Assembly: GCA_002495625.1 (NCBI GenBank)
Contig: DAGC01000002.1
Location: 451,105-515,104 of the forward strand
Reading direction: 5' to 3'
Length of the DNA: 64,000 nucleotides
From: Methanobacterium sp. UBA375
GTDB lineage: Archaea > Methanobacteriota > Methanobacteria > Methanobacteriales > Methanobacteriaceae
The notes below the pieces were generated by a model. It did not search any database, had not been told where the DNA came from, and was given only the letters and a program-made list of their open reading frames with translations. Made by a program: the position numbers and the translations under genes. Positions 1-9,665 of this stretch are shown here, piece after piece (positions within the stretch are counted from its first letter, which is position 1; each line of letters starts with the position of its first letter).

Positions 1-3000
1 GAGCTCTCTCGAAACTCCTTTAGATGTGAGAGTTTTAACAGCTAACTTACCACCAATACTACCTTCCCAACCAACAAAAGGTATAAAAGAAGGAACAACA
101 TTCAAAGCAAAGTTAAATTGATTCGATGGTGAATACATATCCTCATCCATGTCAGCAGCATACCATGAGCTGATCAATCCTCCAGCTATCAATAAACCTC
201 CAATAATCCATCCTGGTGGGCCACCAACAAGTGCAATTGCCATTCCAATTGATATTGCTGTGCTGCCTGCAAGTCCCAGTGCTTCGTCTTGCCATTCATC
301 ACTATCCTGGCCGTAATCTGTGGCCACGTCTTCACCGGTTTCCATGGCTCGGTTTATAGCGTCTTTGTTGTCGAGTAGTGAGTTACCATAACCATGGGCC
401 CATTCGGTTTGCTGGTCACCAAAACACTTGGTACCACTGATAATCTCATTTAAGAACATTCCATCCATTACAATACCTGTGAGTGGATCGATAATCAATA
501 TTCTCTGATTGTCACCAATTGCTCTTATAATAGTGTAACCGTTACTTTCAAAAATCTCTAAGGGCTCACCATTAAGCATCATATAGCCCAAACCAAGAGT
601 CACACTACCCAGAAGATCACTGGTAGAGTTAGATGAAGGGAATAAAGCCTGTCCAACCCAGTATTCTATAGGTGAGAAGGCAGATGAACAAGCATAACGG
701 AAAGCCTTCACATGATCCGGATCGCCAAACACATCCATACCCATCCGATGATTCATCTCACCAGTTATATAAGTTGAAGTTGCATCATCACACACCGAAA
801 CCACAATAGGAGTAGTTCGCATCCAGGTTACATTATATTTAGAGGCTGCAGCATCAGCCACCATATCATGACAATAGATAACCAGAAGCGCCTCCAGGAA
901 AGTACCATAAGCAGCCTTCATAGGTCCTTCCTGATAAAGGAGAGCACCATTTTCATCCTTCTTATCCTTCTGATCCAGCCAGTAACGTAAAATATCATCT
1001 GTAACTTTGGTGGTGGCTATGGCAAAACTCCTAACACCATCATAACCCTCATCCTTATAAATGTAAGAAGTAGGATTATCATGATCATCTACATGGAAAT
1101 ATCCCCCATTGGCATAAATCATTGTACTAATTCTGTAAATAGGATTACCAGGGAAGTTTATATCAACTAACTCACCAGTATCTGGATCTTCAACTGTTAT
1201 CTTTTTAGCTGCATCACCGGGATATTCAATGTAAGTTGCTATGTCATCAGTGAAGTACCTGTAATTTGCAATCATGTACATTTCACTATCTGTAAAACCA
1301 TTCCTTTCTTTAATTATATTTAAGATACCTGCTTCCAATTCATTACCTGTTAAATTCTGTAACTGAGGATTCTGGCCAACGATACTTTGCAGTGCCATTT
1401 TAGATTCTTCTGACTCTGAAAATAACCAGTTTAAGAAGTTTACATTGTACCAAACTTTCTCGGAATACAAATCCTTGTTGTTGAGATAATTTAGGTTTGA
1501 AACAGTTCTGTTTAAGACCACCACTCCATTTACAATTAGGTTAACTTCGTTCTGGAATGTTCCAAAGTTGCTGCTTTTGGACTTCCATAACACACTCACC
1601 CAGCTAACAGACTCATTTAAAGGTAGTTCATAATACAAAGAAAGCGGCTGGCCAGTAAATAAATCGATAGCAGTACTAATAATATATATTTTAGCATTAG
1701 CACTGCGATCAACTGCGGTAGATACACTTTGCCCATCAACAACCGCAGTTACATTTGTTAAACCGGATTGCAGGTTAGGATCCAACACCAGAGTAGAGGA
1801 AGCTTCACCCTTTACTGTAGTACTAGTATTGGTAATAGTACCATTATCTGTTGTGAAATTAACTGGTATATTATCTGGAGCGTAATTTAGAGTTGAAAGA
1901 TATTCACCGTCGCTGTTGTGGTTCAGGTCTGCTGTGATGGTTGCTTCATAGATTTTACCATCAGAAACCTTATAGGATGTAGGGGTGACTGTAAGAACCA
2001 GCCATGGATCGTAAATAACAGTTCCATTTTGATTCCAGATATTGCGAGGCGTAGTTGGCCAGTTAGGTGAACTAATATACATTACACTGTTTGATCCCCA
2101 CCAGTTGTTGGTGGCATTTACAGTTCCATTTCCTATATTATTAAGCCCATGACCAATAATACTGTTGAAATGAATATCTCCTGAAGAGTCATAAAGATAA
2201 ATTCCATTGTATATATTATTCCCATAAATATGGATGTCTGAGTTACATACTCTCATTCCAGTATTATTATCTGTTATGACATTGCCTGAAACAAAATTAT
2301 TCTGAGAGTTTGAAAGAAAGATTCCATTCTCATTATCGGTTATATTATTATCAGAAATTGAGTTATTTTGGGAAGTATCGATATGCACTCCTGTTGAGTC
2401 AGGATACTCCATTATACTTCTTAAATTATTTTGAGAAAGTATATTATTTGAAGAATTAGTGAGGAATATACCATAACAACTTTCAAATACATTATTTCCA
2501 TAAATTTTGTTGTTATTTGAGCCTGAAAGCCAGATACCATGGTAAGCATTATAGGAAGCATTATTTCCTGAAACAGTGCAACCATAAGCAGAATTCAAAG
2601 AAATACCAATACTACCCCCAGTCACAGTAAAACCATGAATTATAGAACCACTACCACCAGAATTAATATTAAAAACAGGATTTGAAGAATTCAATGCCTG
2701 TACTGTTACGTTACCCTCAGAGATTATAGTAAGGGTTTTATTTACCACAATATTTTCATTATATGTTCCATTGGTAACCAGGATAATATCACCAGCTACT
2801 GTCAAAGGATCACTAACAGCGGCATGGATACTGTTAAAGGATTTATGGAATGATTTTAAAACTTCTTGGTTATTTAATGTGGCTGTGACTGTTGTTGCGC
2901 CGTCTGATGTATTGGAGGTGAGTGTTACTTTTGCCTTACCACTGCGAGTGGTTCCTGTACTGTTTATAGTTCCTAGTGTGGTGGTGAAATTCACAGGTAA

Positions 3001-6000
3001 CCCATCGGGTATCGTTCCAGAGGAAGAAGTATCATCGCCTTGACTGTTATGGGTTAAATCAGCGGTTACATCAGAATCAGAAATACTGTCGTGTGTCACT
3101 GTAATTGTAGAGCCGGTTAAATTAAGCACGAGCCATGGATCATGTGTAACGCTTCCACCAGCAATGTAAATATCACTTCCGATGCTTGAAGAAACTACGG
3201 GATTATTCCTTCCCCACCAGTTAGTGGTGGCGTTTACTGTCCCGTTACCAATATTATAAAGTCCATAATGAGTATTTCCTGTGATTATATTGAAATTAAC
3301 ATCAGCAGATGATGATATAACCTTGATCCCATTTTGATGATTATCTACTATGGTATTTTCGTAGATTGTGCTATTATTAGAGTTATTGAGCTCAACACCG
3401 TTCATTAGATTGTTCTGTATTATGTTGGCCATTATTAAAGTGTTTTCAGAGTTGTTAATGTAAATTCCATTTCCAGAATTGTTGGTTATGTTATTGGAAT
3501 ATATGGTGTTGTTGTTTGAACTGTTAAGCTGAATTCCTCCCATCAAATTACTGGTCAGGTTATTATTACATACGATATTGTCGGTTGAATTGAAAAGGAG
3601 CAATCCATAATAATTATTAATTAAAATATTCTCCGTGATGGTACAGTTACTGGCTTGGTTGAGATAGATTCCCGATGAGGATGTGCCATTAGCTCCAGTT
3701 AAGGTAAATCCTAGAATCATAGATCCACTTCCACTGGAATTAACAGTGATAACTGGGTTGTTTGGATTAGCGGCCTGAATTATTACGTTTCCATCATAAG
3801 GACGTAAGATGAGATTTTTATTCACCACAATGTTTTCGGTGTATGTTCCATTTGTAACTACAATAACGTTATCATCAACTGTTAAAGGATCATCAATAGC
3901 ACTTTGTATACTGGAATAACCCATACCCGTATTAAGATTACCTATAAGTGTGAAGATATAATGTTCAGTGCCGATTGGAGACTGGTTACCTGTAAAATCA
4001 ACTGCTATAAATTTTAAAGTGGTGGTTGTGGTTAGGGTAACAGGACTGGTGTATATTGCACTTGAAACTGTAGGAGTGCTACCATCAGTGGTGTAATAAA
4101 TAACAGGATTCAGATCAAGGTTATCAGATGCTGTTAAATTCACGTGTTGAGTATCATTGTAAAGTCCACCGACAAGACTGGCATTTACAGTTGGTGCAAT
4201 TGCATCAATGGTTATATTTGTTTGCACACTCATTCCATCTAATGTAGCGGTAATATTGGCCGTTCCTAGTGTGATTGTTCCTGGGTTGAATGTTAGGGTG
4301 GCTTTCCCATTTCTGGTATAAGCGGTACTGGTGATTGTGCCTAAATTTGTAGTGAAATTTACTGGAATGTTATCTGGAACATGGCCTCCGGAGGAGGTAT
4401 CTTCGGTATTACTGTTATGAGTTAAATCAGCAGTAACTGTGGAGTTACCACTGGTATTTACAGGGGCAGCGCTTACATTTAAGACAAGCCATGGGCTGTA
4501 ATTTACAGTCCCATTTTGATTCAAGATGTCTGCATATGGCAACGATGAAGTGGAATAGATAGGAGTATTGGTACCCCACCAATTGTTTTTAACATTTACA
4601 GTACCATTACCTGCATTATAAAGGCCATATGCGCTGTTTCCAACTATTCTATTTAAATTTATACTAGCATTACCACCGTAATTGTATATAGCACCACCAT
4701 TAGTTGCAGTGTTATTTGTGAACGTGCTGCTAAACACTGTTAAATTACCCTCATTGTAGATGGCTCCACCATTGGTTGCATGGTTGCCTGTGAAAGTACT
4801 GCCAGAGACGGTTAAATTACCTCTATTGTGGAGGGCGCCACCGTTAGTTGTATCACTATTTTTAAAGGTTATATTGTATATTGTAACAGTTATGCCTGGA
4901 TTTATTGTAATTATTGAACTTGAAGAATTCAAAGCTTGTAATGTTACATTTCCTCCAGATAATGCCCTTATTATTAAACTTTTATTTATAACAACATTTT
5001 CTCTGTAAGTTCCACTTCTAATCTCAATAACATCACCGTCAGAGGTTGAAGGATCGTCAATGGCTGCTTGTATGCTGGCAAATCCTTTCTGAGTTACAGT
5101 ATTAAATATTTTATATAAGCTAACTGTTGTGGAGACTATCTGATTATCCAAAGAAATTGTAACGTTAGCTATACCATTTGTTGTCGAATTAAGTTGAGAT
5201 ATTGCTTTTCCATTAATTGTATTTGCAATTGCTCCAATGGTCCCATAATCTGTAATGAAATTAACAGTTATTCCATCTGGAATGTGCCCTAAAGGCAATA
5301 AATTAGCTCCCTGGTTATTATGTGTTAAATCGGCTGTTACATTAAAAATACCATCCCTAAAGTAAACAGAATTTACTGTCAGTACAATCCAGGGATTGTA
5401 AATGACATTTCCCCCTAAAATGCAAATATCACTGATGCTACTTGAGGAGACAGTTGGTGTGTTAGTTCCCCACCAGTTATTGATTGCATTTACAGGGTTA
5501 CTATAAGCATTAACGAGTCCACCCACATTGTTTCCAGTGATTCTATTGAAATTAACAGTAGCTGGTGAAAAGTAGAGGTAGATACCTTTGTGATTATTTG
5601 TTATTATATTTTCAGTTATTTCGTTGCTATCTGAGTTATCAAGGTAAATCCCGGCATCGAGATTGTTACTTATAGTATTTTCTAAAATTGAGCTATTACT
5701 TGAATAAAGAAGAAGAATTCCATTTCTAATGTTTTCCACGGCCTTATTCATAGATATTGTGTTATTAGTTGCGTTTTGAAGATTAATTCCCACAGTATTT
5801 TTTGTTGCATTATTTCCAGATATGGTGTTGTCTTCTGATTTATAAAGGAGAATTCCGTTTTCAGTATTGTTCGTTGCATTATTTCCAGATATGATGGTGT
5901 TATTTGAATAACCAATAATAATTCCGCCATAAATCGTTTCATTTATACCATTGTTTTTCACATCATTTCCAGATATCAAAGTACTATTTGAGTAACTAAG

Positions 6001-7779
6001 GAAAATACCAACTTGAATATTATCAGTAGCAGTATTTCCAATTATATTTGTATTATTTGAATTATCAACGAGGATTCCTTTTAAAGCATTGTTAATTGCT
6101 TTGTTTCTAGATATAATATTCTTATTTGAAGTATCTATACAAATTCCATTATTGTTATTTTCTGCATTGTTTTCAGATATTGTATTATTATTTGAATTAT
6201 AAAGGAAAATTCCGTCATCATTATTTTCCGCATCATTTTTAGATATTGTATTATTATTTGAACAGTAAGTGAAAATACCCACAGAATTATGTGAAATATA
6301 ATTTTCACTTATAGAATTATTGTTTGAATAATATGCAAAAATTCCATTTTCATTATTCATTATGGTGTTTCCGGTTATATTGCAATTTTTAGCATAATAT
6401 AACAGTATTCCTGTTGAATTTGTAGCGCCTTGTATGGTGAAACCAGTAATTTTTGTTCCATTTCCCCCTGAATCTATTCCAATAGTCGCATAGGCTGGAT
6501 CTAAAGCTTGAATGATAACATTAGCCCCAGTGGCGGCTTTTAAATTTAGTGCTTTAAATATAACGATATTTTCTGTGTAAATTCCCGTACCAACTTGGAT
6601 TGTATTATGGGCTGATGCAGCATTTACAGCCGCCTGAATACTAGGATATGTGGTGCCGGTATTAACATTTTGCACAGTGTTTGTGACATTGAATCTAAAG
6701 CCACAAAGCGCCAGTGGATTATCCTCAAGATCAGTTATACTACCAGTATGTAAAGTTAAAGTATATCTGCCTCCTGCCAACGAATTAATAGGTTTTATAG
6801 TTAAAATACTGCCATTAATAGATTTTGTGATAGGTATGGATGTTCCGCCATTGTTTTTTAATTCAATCCAGAGACTTCCTGCTTTAATTGGCTCATTAAA
6901 AGTAACTTTGATTACTTTATTAACTGGTACATTAATTGCATTATTTGCTGGATCTATACTAGTGACTATTGGAGGAGCTGCTGTGCTGATTGTGTAAGTT
7001 CTGGTTTGTGTTGATCCTGTGTTTCCTGTTGCATCTTTTCCATAGTACTTCAAAGTTGTCACCCCTTGACCAAAGGTTAATGTAACAGTTTTAGTCTTGT
7101 AACTCCATGTAGAGCCACCATTAGTACTGTAATAGACTTTGGGGTTGGGATCGACATGGTCAGTGGCTGTTAAAGTCACAGTTTTCGTAGTGTTATAGGA
7201 TCCAGAAGCAAGATTATTGCTTACAGTAGGGGCAACATTATCTATCACCACACCGGTTGAATCTATACCTGCAACGTTACTCACCGTCACATAATTAGGT
7301 AACCGGTCATTATAACGGTAAAAGTCCACCACCTTTGAATACGTGTAAACCAGCGATTCGTAACGAATGTTCCCTATGGAACTGCTCATAAAATTGGGTG
7401 CTCGATTATTCGTGTTTATAAACGAATTAAGGTTATTGGCAACAGTAACGTACTCCGATTTATACAATGTACCAGTTGCAGATCCAGAAGGACTAGGGGC
7501 TTTAGCCACACTGCTTATAGTTACTGGTGCAGTCGAACCTGAATTTAGCTGAACTGTAGTTTTAGCAAGTGTTTTTAAAAATGAGGGAGTGGTACTATTT
7601 TTAGAGGAAATATCTACATAACCCGGCACATTACCATGTGATTCAGTATAACTTTTAATCCCAGTCGAAAGCTGTTCTACCTCACTAATAGTGTAACTAG
7701 CTGCTGAAACAGTTCCCATAACTGAAATAAGCATCAAAAACAAAGTTATTAGTATAATAAATATGTACTTTTTCCTCAT
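1..7779 (-). CDS. Giant secreted beta-helix adhesin-like surface protein (3' end outside window)
   Basis: Open for at least 2593 codons from an ATG at 7779 (GGTGG just upstream) to the left edge. A signal peptide (about residues 1-26, ending VSAA) is followed by a pseudomurein-binding repeat region (about 30-165), a chitobiase-C-terminal-like domain, a Big_5-like domain (about 270-360), then four right-handed beta-helix blocks rich in NNTIS/GIYL-type coils. Each block closes with a conserved NWWG motif and is followed by an Ig-like domain carrying an ADLTHN motif. The last 550 or so residues (positions 1650-1) are non-repetitive, with a Gly-rich hydrophobic stretch near 190-270. The protein is probably anchored to the pseudomurein wall and exposed on the surface as an adhesin. 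The beta-helix and Ig assignments rest on visible repeats; the C-terminal domain is not recognised. Confidence 0.85.
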   Translation of the reverse strand, partial: MRKKYIFIILITLFLMLISVMGTVSAASYTISEVEQLSTGIKSYTESHGNVPGYVDISSKNSTTPSFLKTLAKTTVQLNSGSTAPVTISSVAKAPSPSGSATGTLYKSEYVTVANNLNSFINTNNRAPNFMSSSIGNIRYESLVYTYSKVVDFYRYNDRLPNYVTVSNVAGIDSTGVVIDNVAPTVSNNLASGSYNTTKTVTLTATDHVDPNPKVYYSTNGGSTWSYKTKTVTLTFGQGVTTLKYYGKDATGNTGSTQTRTYTISTAAPPIVTSIDPANNAINVPVNKVIKVTFNEPIKAGSLWIELKNNGGTSIPITKSINGSILTIKPINSLAGGRYTLTLHTGSITDLEDNPLALCGFRFNVTNTVQNVNTGTTYPSIQAAVNAASAHNTIQVGTGIYTENIVIFKALNLKAATGANVIIQALDPAYATIGIDSGGNGTKITGFTIQGATNSTGILLYYAKNCNITGNTIMNNENGIFAYYSNNNSISENYISHNSVGIFTYCSNNNTISKNDAENNDDGIFLYNSNNNTISENNAENNNNGICIDTSNKNIISRNKAINNALKGILVDNSNNTNIIGNTATDNIQVGIFLSYSNSTLISGNDVKNNGINETIYGGIIIGYSNNTIISGNNATNNTENGILLYKSEDNTISGNNATKNTVGINLQNATNNTISMNKAVENIRNGILLLYSSNSSILENTISNNLDAGIYLDNSDSNEITENIITNNHKGIYLYFSPATVNFNRITGNNVGGLVNAYSNPVNAINNWWGTNTPTVSSSSISDICILGGNVIYNPWIVLTVNSVYFRDGIFNVTADLTHNNQGANLLPLGHIPDGITVNFITDYGTIGAIANTINGKAISQLNSTTNGIANVTISLDNQIVSTTVSLYKIFNTVTQKGFASIQAAIDDPSTSDGDVIEIRSGTYRENVVINKSLIIRALSGGNVTLQALNSSSSIITINPGITVTIYNITFKNSDTTNGGALHNRGNLTVSGSTFTGNHATNGGAIYNEGNLTVFSSTFTNNTATNGGAIYNYGGNASINLNRIVGNSAYGLYNAGNGTVNVKNNWWGTNTPIYSTSSLPYADILNQNGTVNYSPWLVLNVSAAPVNTSGNSTVTADLTHNSNTEDTSSGGHVPDNIPVNFTTNLGTITSTAYTRNGKATLTFNPGTITLGTANITATLDGMSVQTNITIDAIAPTVNASLVGGLYNDTQHVNLTASDNLDLNPVIYYTTDGSTPTVSSAIYTSPVTLTTTTTLKFIAVDFTGNQSPIGTEHYIFTLIGNLNTGMGYSSIQSAIDDPLTVDDNVIVVTNGTYTENIVVNKNLILRPYDGNVIIQAANPNNPVITVNSSGSGSMILGFTLTGANGTSSSGIYLNQASNCTITENILINNYYGLLLFNSTDNIVCNNNLTSNLMGGIQLNSSNNNTIYSNNITNNSGNGIYINNSENTLIMANIIQNNLMNGVELNNSNNSTIYENTIVDNHQNGIKVISSSADVNFNIITGNTHYGLYNIGNGTVNATTNWWGRNNPVVSSSIGSDIYIAGGSVTHDPWLVLNLTGSTITVTHDSISDSDVTADLTHNSQGDDTSSSGTIPDGLPVNFTTTLGTINSTGTTRSGKAKVTLTSNTSDGATTVTATLNNQEVLKSFHKSFNSIHAAVSDPLTVAGDIILVTNGTYNENIVVNKTLTIISEGNVTVQALNSSNPVFNINSGGSGSIIHGFTVTGGSIGISLNSAYGCTVSGNNASYNAYHGIWLSGSNNNKIYGNNVFESCYGIFLTNSSNNILSQNNLRSIMEYPDSTGVHIDTSQNNSISDNNITDNENGIFLSNSQNNFVSGNVITDNNTGMRVCNSDIHIYGNNIYNGIYLYDSSGDIHFNSIIGHGLNNIGNGTVNATNNWWGSNSVMYISSPNWPTTPRNIWNQNGTVIYDPWLVLTVTPTSYKVSDGKIYEATITADLNHNSDGEYLSTLNYAPDNIPVNFTTDNGTITNTSTTVKGEASSTLVLDPNLQSGLTNVTAVVDGQSVSTAVDRSANAKIYIISTAIDLFTGQPLSLYYELPLNESVSWVSVLWKSKSSNFGTFQNEVNLIVNGVVVLNRTVSNLNYLNNKDLYSEKVWYNVNFLNWLFSESEESKMALQSIVGQNPQLQNLTGNELEAGILNIIKERNGFTDSEMYMIANYRYFTDDIATYIEYPGDAAKKITVEDPDTGELVDINFPGNPIYRISTMIYANGGYFHVDDHDNPTSYIYKDEGYDGVRSFAIATTKVTDDILRYWLDQKDKKDENGALLYQEGPMKAAYGTFLEALLVIYCHDMVADAAASKYNVTWMRTTPIVVSVCDDATSTYITGEMNHRMGMDVFGDPDHVKAFRYACSSAFSPIEYWVGQALFPSSNSTSDLLGSVTLGLGYMMLNGEPLEIFESNGYTIIRAIGDNQRILIIDPLTGIVMDGMFLNEIISGTKCFGDQQTEWAHGYGNSLLDNKDAINRAMETGEDVATDYGQDSDEWQDEALGLAGSTAISIGMAIALVGGPPGWIIGGLLIAGGLISSWYAADMDEDMYSPSNQFNFALNVVPSFIPFVGWEGSIGGKLAVKTLTSKGVSREL

Positions 7780-7885
7780 AATAACCACCAAAATTGTGTT
7801 AGTAACACCTAATATATAATACTTTTCATATCATAATTATTATTACTAAACTTCAAAATACGTTGGAAAAAGTAATAATTCATAG

Positions 7886-7897
7886 AAAAATATATAT
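7886..7897 (+). promoter_or_regulatory. TATA box for the HisG-like gene; probably leaderless transcript
   Basis: An A/T run with TATATAT lies about 28 nt before the ATG at 7922 and no Shine-Dalgarno sequence is present. This spacing is what is expected for an archaeal leaderless mRNA and is the reason for choosing ATG 7922 over the TTG at 7916. Confidence 0.5.
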
Positions 7898-7921
7898 CCC
7901 AAAATCATTTGCTTATTGTAT

Positions 7922-8911
7922 ATGGAGAAAATAGTGTTAGGACTCCCCAAGGGGAGTTTAAATAATGTTAACCGGGGAAACACCCACAAGTTACTGGTTG
8001 ACGCAGGCTATGAGGTTAAAGGATACGAACCTGGAAATGAGGCCTATGAAATAAACGTCCTGAACGATCCAGAGATTAAAGCCTACCTCACCAGGCCGCA
8101 GAGCGCACCAGTGGAGCTCAACCGTAAGATGGTTGATATTGCAATTATAGGTGAAGATTGGGTTAAAGAGGAGTCCATAGCCAACGATGAAGAGTCAATA
8201 AAGAAGTTAGGTGATCTGGATTACGGCCAGACCCGTCTGGTGGTGGCTGTACCCAGCAGTGATCCTTACCAGAATTTAACTGATTTTTTCAGGGATAACC
8301 AGGATCGGGAGTCGCCCATCCTGTGCTTCACAGAGTACCCCAACTTAACCCGGCAGCACATAATGGCCAATAAGGGATACCAGGAGATCTACTTAGACAG
8401 CATACCCCTGGTCCAGATAAGGGGACTGGTCAATGGGGACAATGAACAGGTCCAGATAATAAACTCAGACGGTGCAACCGAGGTATACATAGCCAAGGGT
8501 GCTGATTTAATCGTGGATAACACCCAGACCGGGAGCAGCCTTAAAAAAGCCGGCCTTAAGATCCTGGAGACCATAATGGAATCCAGCGCCGGACTCTACG
8601 CTGGCCCCAGCTGTACTGGTGATAAGATGGATAAGGCGGAGATGATCTACGACCAGCTCTTTGGTGCGGTGAAGGCCAGGAAGTACTTCGATATAAAATT
8701 CAACATATCCAATGAAAACGTGGAGGAAGTTAAGAAATTCCTGGTGGAGGGCAAGTACTGCAGTGATGAACCCACCATATCCCAGGGAAGCGACTATTCC
8801 CAGGTAAACGTACTCATCCCTAAGAACAAATTCCCGGAAATGTTACAGGGAATAAAAGGTTACGGTGCATCCGCTGTGATCAGGGGAAACGTGAAGCAGT
8901 ACGTTAAATAA
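7922..8911 (+). CDS. hisG: HisG-family ATP phosphoribosyltransferase (divergent, long form)
   Basis: Resembles HisG, which joins ATP and PRPP in the first step of histidine synthesis. Visible family features are an N-terminal LPKGSL, the DIAIIGEDW region, a LGDLDYGQTRLVVAVP segment, the PRPP-loop-like stretch GATEVYIAKGADLIVD followed by NTQTGSSL and ETIMESSAGL, and a C-terminal ACT-like regulatory domain (last 80 residues). At 329 residues it is longer than the usual 285-300, with extra sequence around residues 115-135 and 170-180. No other his genes are near. It may be the pathway enzyme or a paralogue with another role. The family call is firm, the exact function is not. Confidence 0.7.
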   Translation: MEKIVLGLPKGSLNNVNRGNTHKLLVDAGYEVKGYEPGNEAYEINVLNDPEIKAYLTRPQSAPVELNRKMVDIAIIGEDWVKEESIANDEESIKKLGDLDYGQTRLVVAVPSSDPYQNLTDFFRDNQDRESPILCFTEYPNLTRQHIMANKGYQEIYLDSIPLVQIRGLVNGDNEQVQIINSDGATEVYIAKGADLIVDNTQTGSSLKKAGLKILETIMESSAGLYAGPSCTGDKMDKAEMIYDQLFGAVKARKYFDIKFNISNENVEEVKKFLVEGKYCSDEPTISQGSDYSQVNVLIPKNKFPEMLQGIKGYGASAVIRGNVKQYVK

Positions 8912-8938
8912 GGTAGTATGCACTGTTAAATAATCACT

Positions 8939-9610
8939 ATGACCTTTGATATTTTAAAGATAATAGACAAAGACCATTTCAGGGAAAATTTAAATGAATG
9001 CACCCGCAAAGCTTTTATTAAGCTCCCTATAATGGATAAACCTAAAATACTCGATGTGGGATGTGGTACTGGAGTCCCCACCCTGGAACTGGCCCGGATA
9101 AGTGACGGGAAAATATTAGCTCTAGACATAGATCAGGAGGCACTGAACTGCCTTGACGAGAAAATAAGGGCCAGTGGACTTGTAGGTCGCATTAAAACCA
9201 TCAACCGTTCACTTTTTGATATGGATTTTCCCGGTGGAAGTTTCGACCTGATCTGGGCTGAGGGGTCCCTGTTTGAGATTGGTTTTGAAGAAGCATTAAG
9301 GGACTGGCGACATTTAATCAGGGACCATGGTTTCATGGTGCTTCATATACCCCACCAGAACCACCAGGCAAGGATAAGTTCCATTAAAGCCTCAGGATAC
9401 CAATTGTTGGACTTCTTCCTGGTCCACCACAGTATCTGGTGGTCTTACTTTTACCAGCCCTATGAAGAACACGTTAAAAATTTAATAGAAAAGTATCAGG
9501 AAAATAAGGAAGTACTAAAGGCTTTGAAGATTGAAGAAGTTGAAGTTGAAATGTTTAAGAATAATCCTGAGGCTAATAGTTCTATTTTTTATATAATGCA
9601 GAAAGTTTAA
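8939..9610 (+). CDS. Class I SAM-dependent methyltransferase
   Basis: A 223-residue soluble protein. The SAM-binding motif I (VGCGTGVPTLELA) is at about residues 39-51, the acidic ribose-binding end of strand 2 is LALDID (about 59-64), and FDLIWAEGSLFEIG corresponds to motif IV. The gene follows the HisG-like gene by 27 bp on the same strand and may be co-transcribed with it. The substrate cannot be told from sequence. Confidence 0.8.
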   Translation: MTFDILKIIDKDHFRENLNECTRKAFIKLPIMDKPKILDVGCGTGVPTLELARISDGKILALDIDQEALNCLDEKIRASGLVGRIKTINRSLFDMDFPGGSFDLIWAEGSLFEIGFEEALRDWRHLIRDHGFMVLHIPHQNHQARISSIKASGYQLLDFFLVHHSIWWSYFYQPYEEHVKNLIEKYQENKEVLKALKIEEVEVEMFKNNPEANSSIFYIMQKV

Positions 9611-9624
9611 AAAAAGATAAGTTG

Positions 9625-9647
9625 GAGGTAATTTTTGCATTTACCTC
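9625..9647. terminator. Hairpin terminator between convergent genes
   Basis: GAGGTAA (9625-9631) pairs with TTACCTC (9641-9647), with A and T runs on the two sides. It lies between the methyltransferase and the convergent wall-binding gene and could end both transcripts. Confidence 0.55.
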
Positions 9648-9665
9648 TCAAAATTTTGGTTTTTT

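Noticed and set aside
2771..7552. Several plus-strand ORFs of 60-115 codons inside the giant surface-protein gene
   Set aside because: They lie antisense to a continuous minus-strand frame with clear domain repeats and lack ribosome sites.
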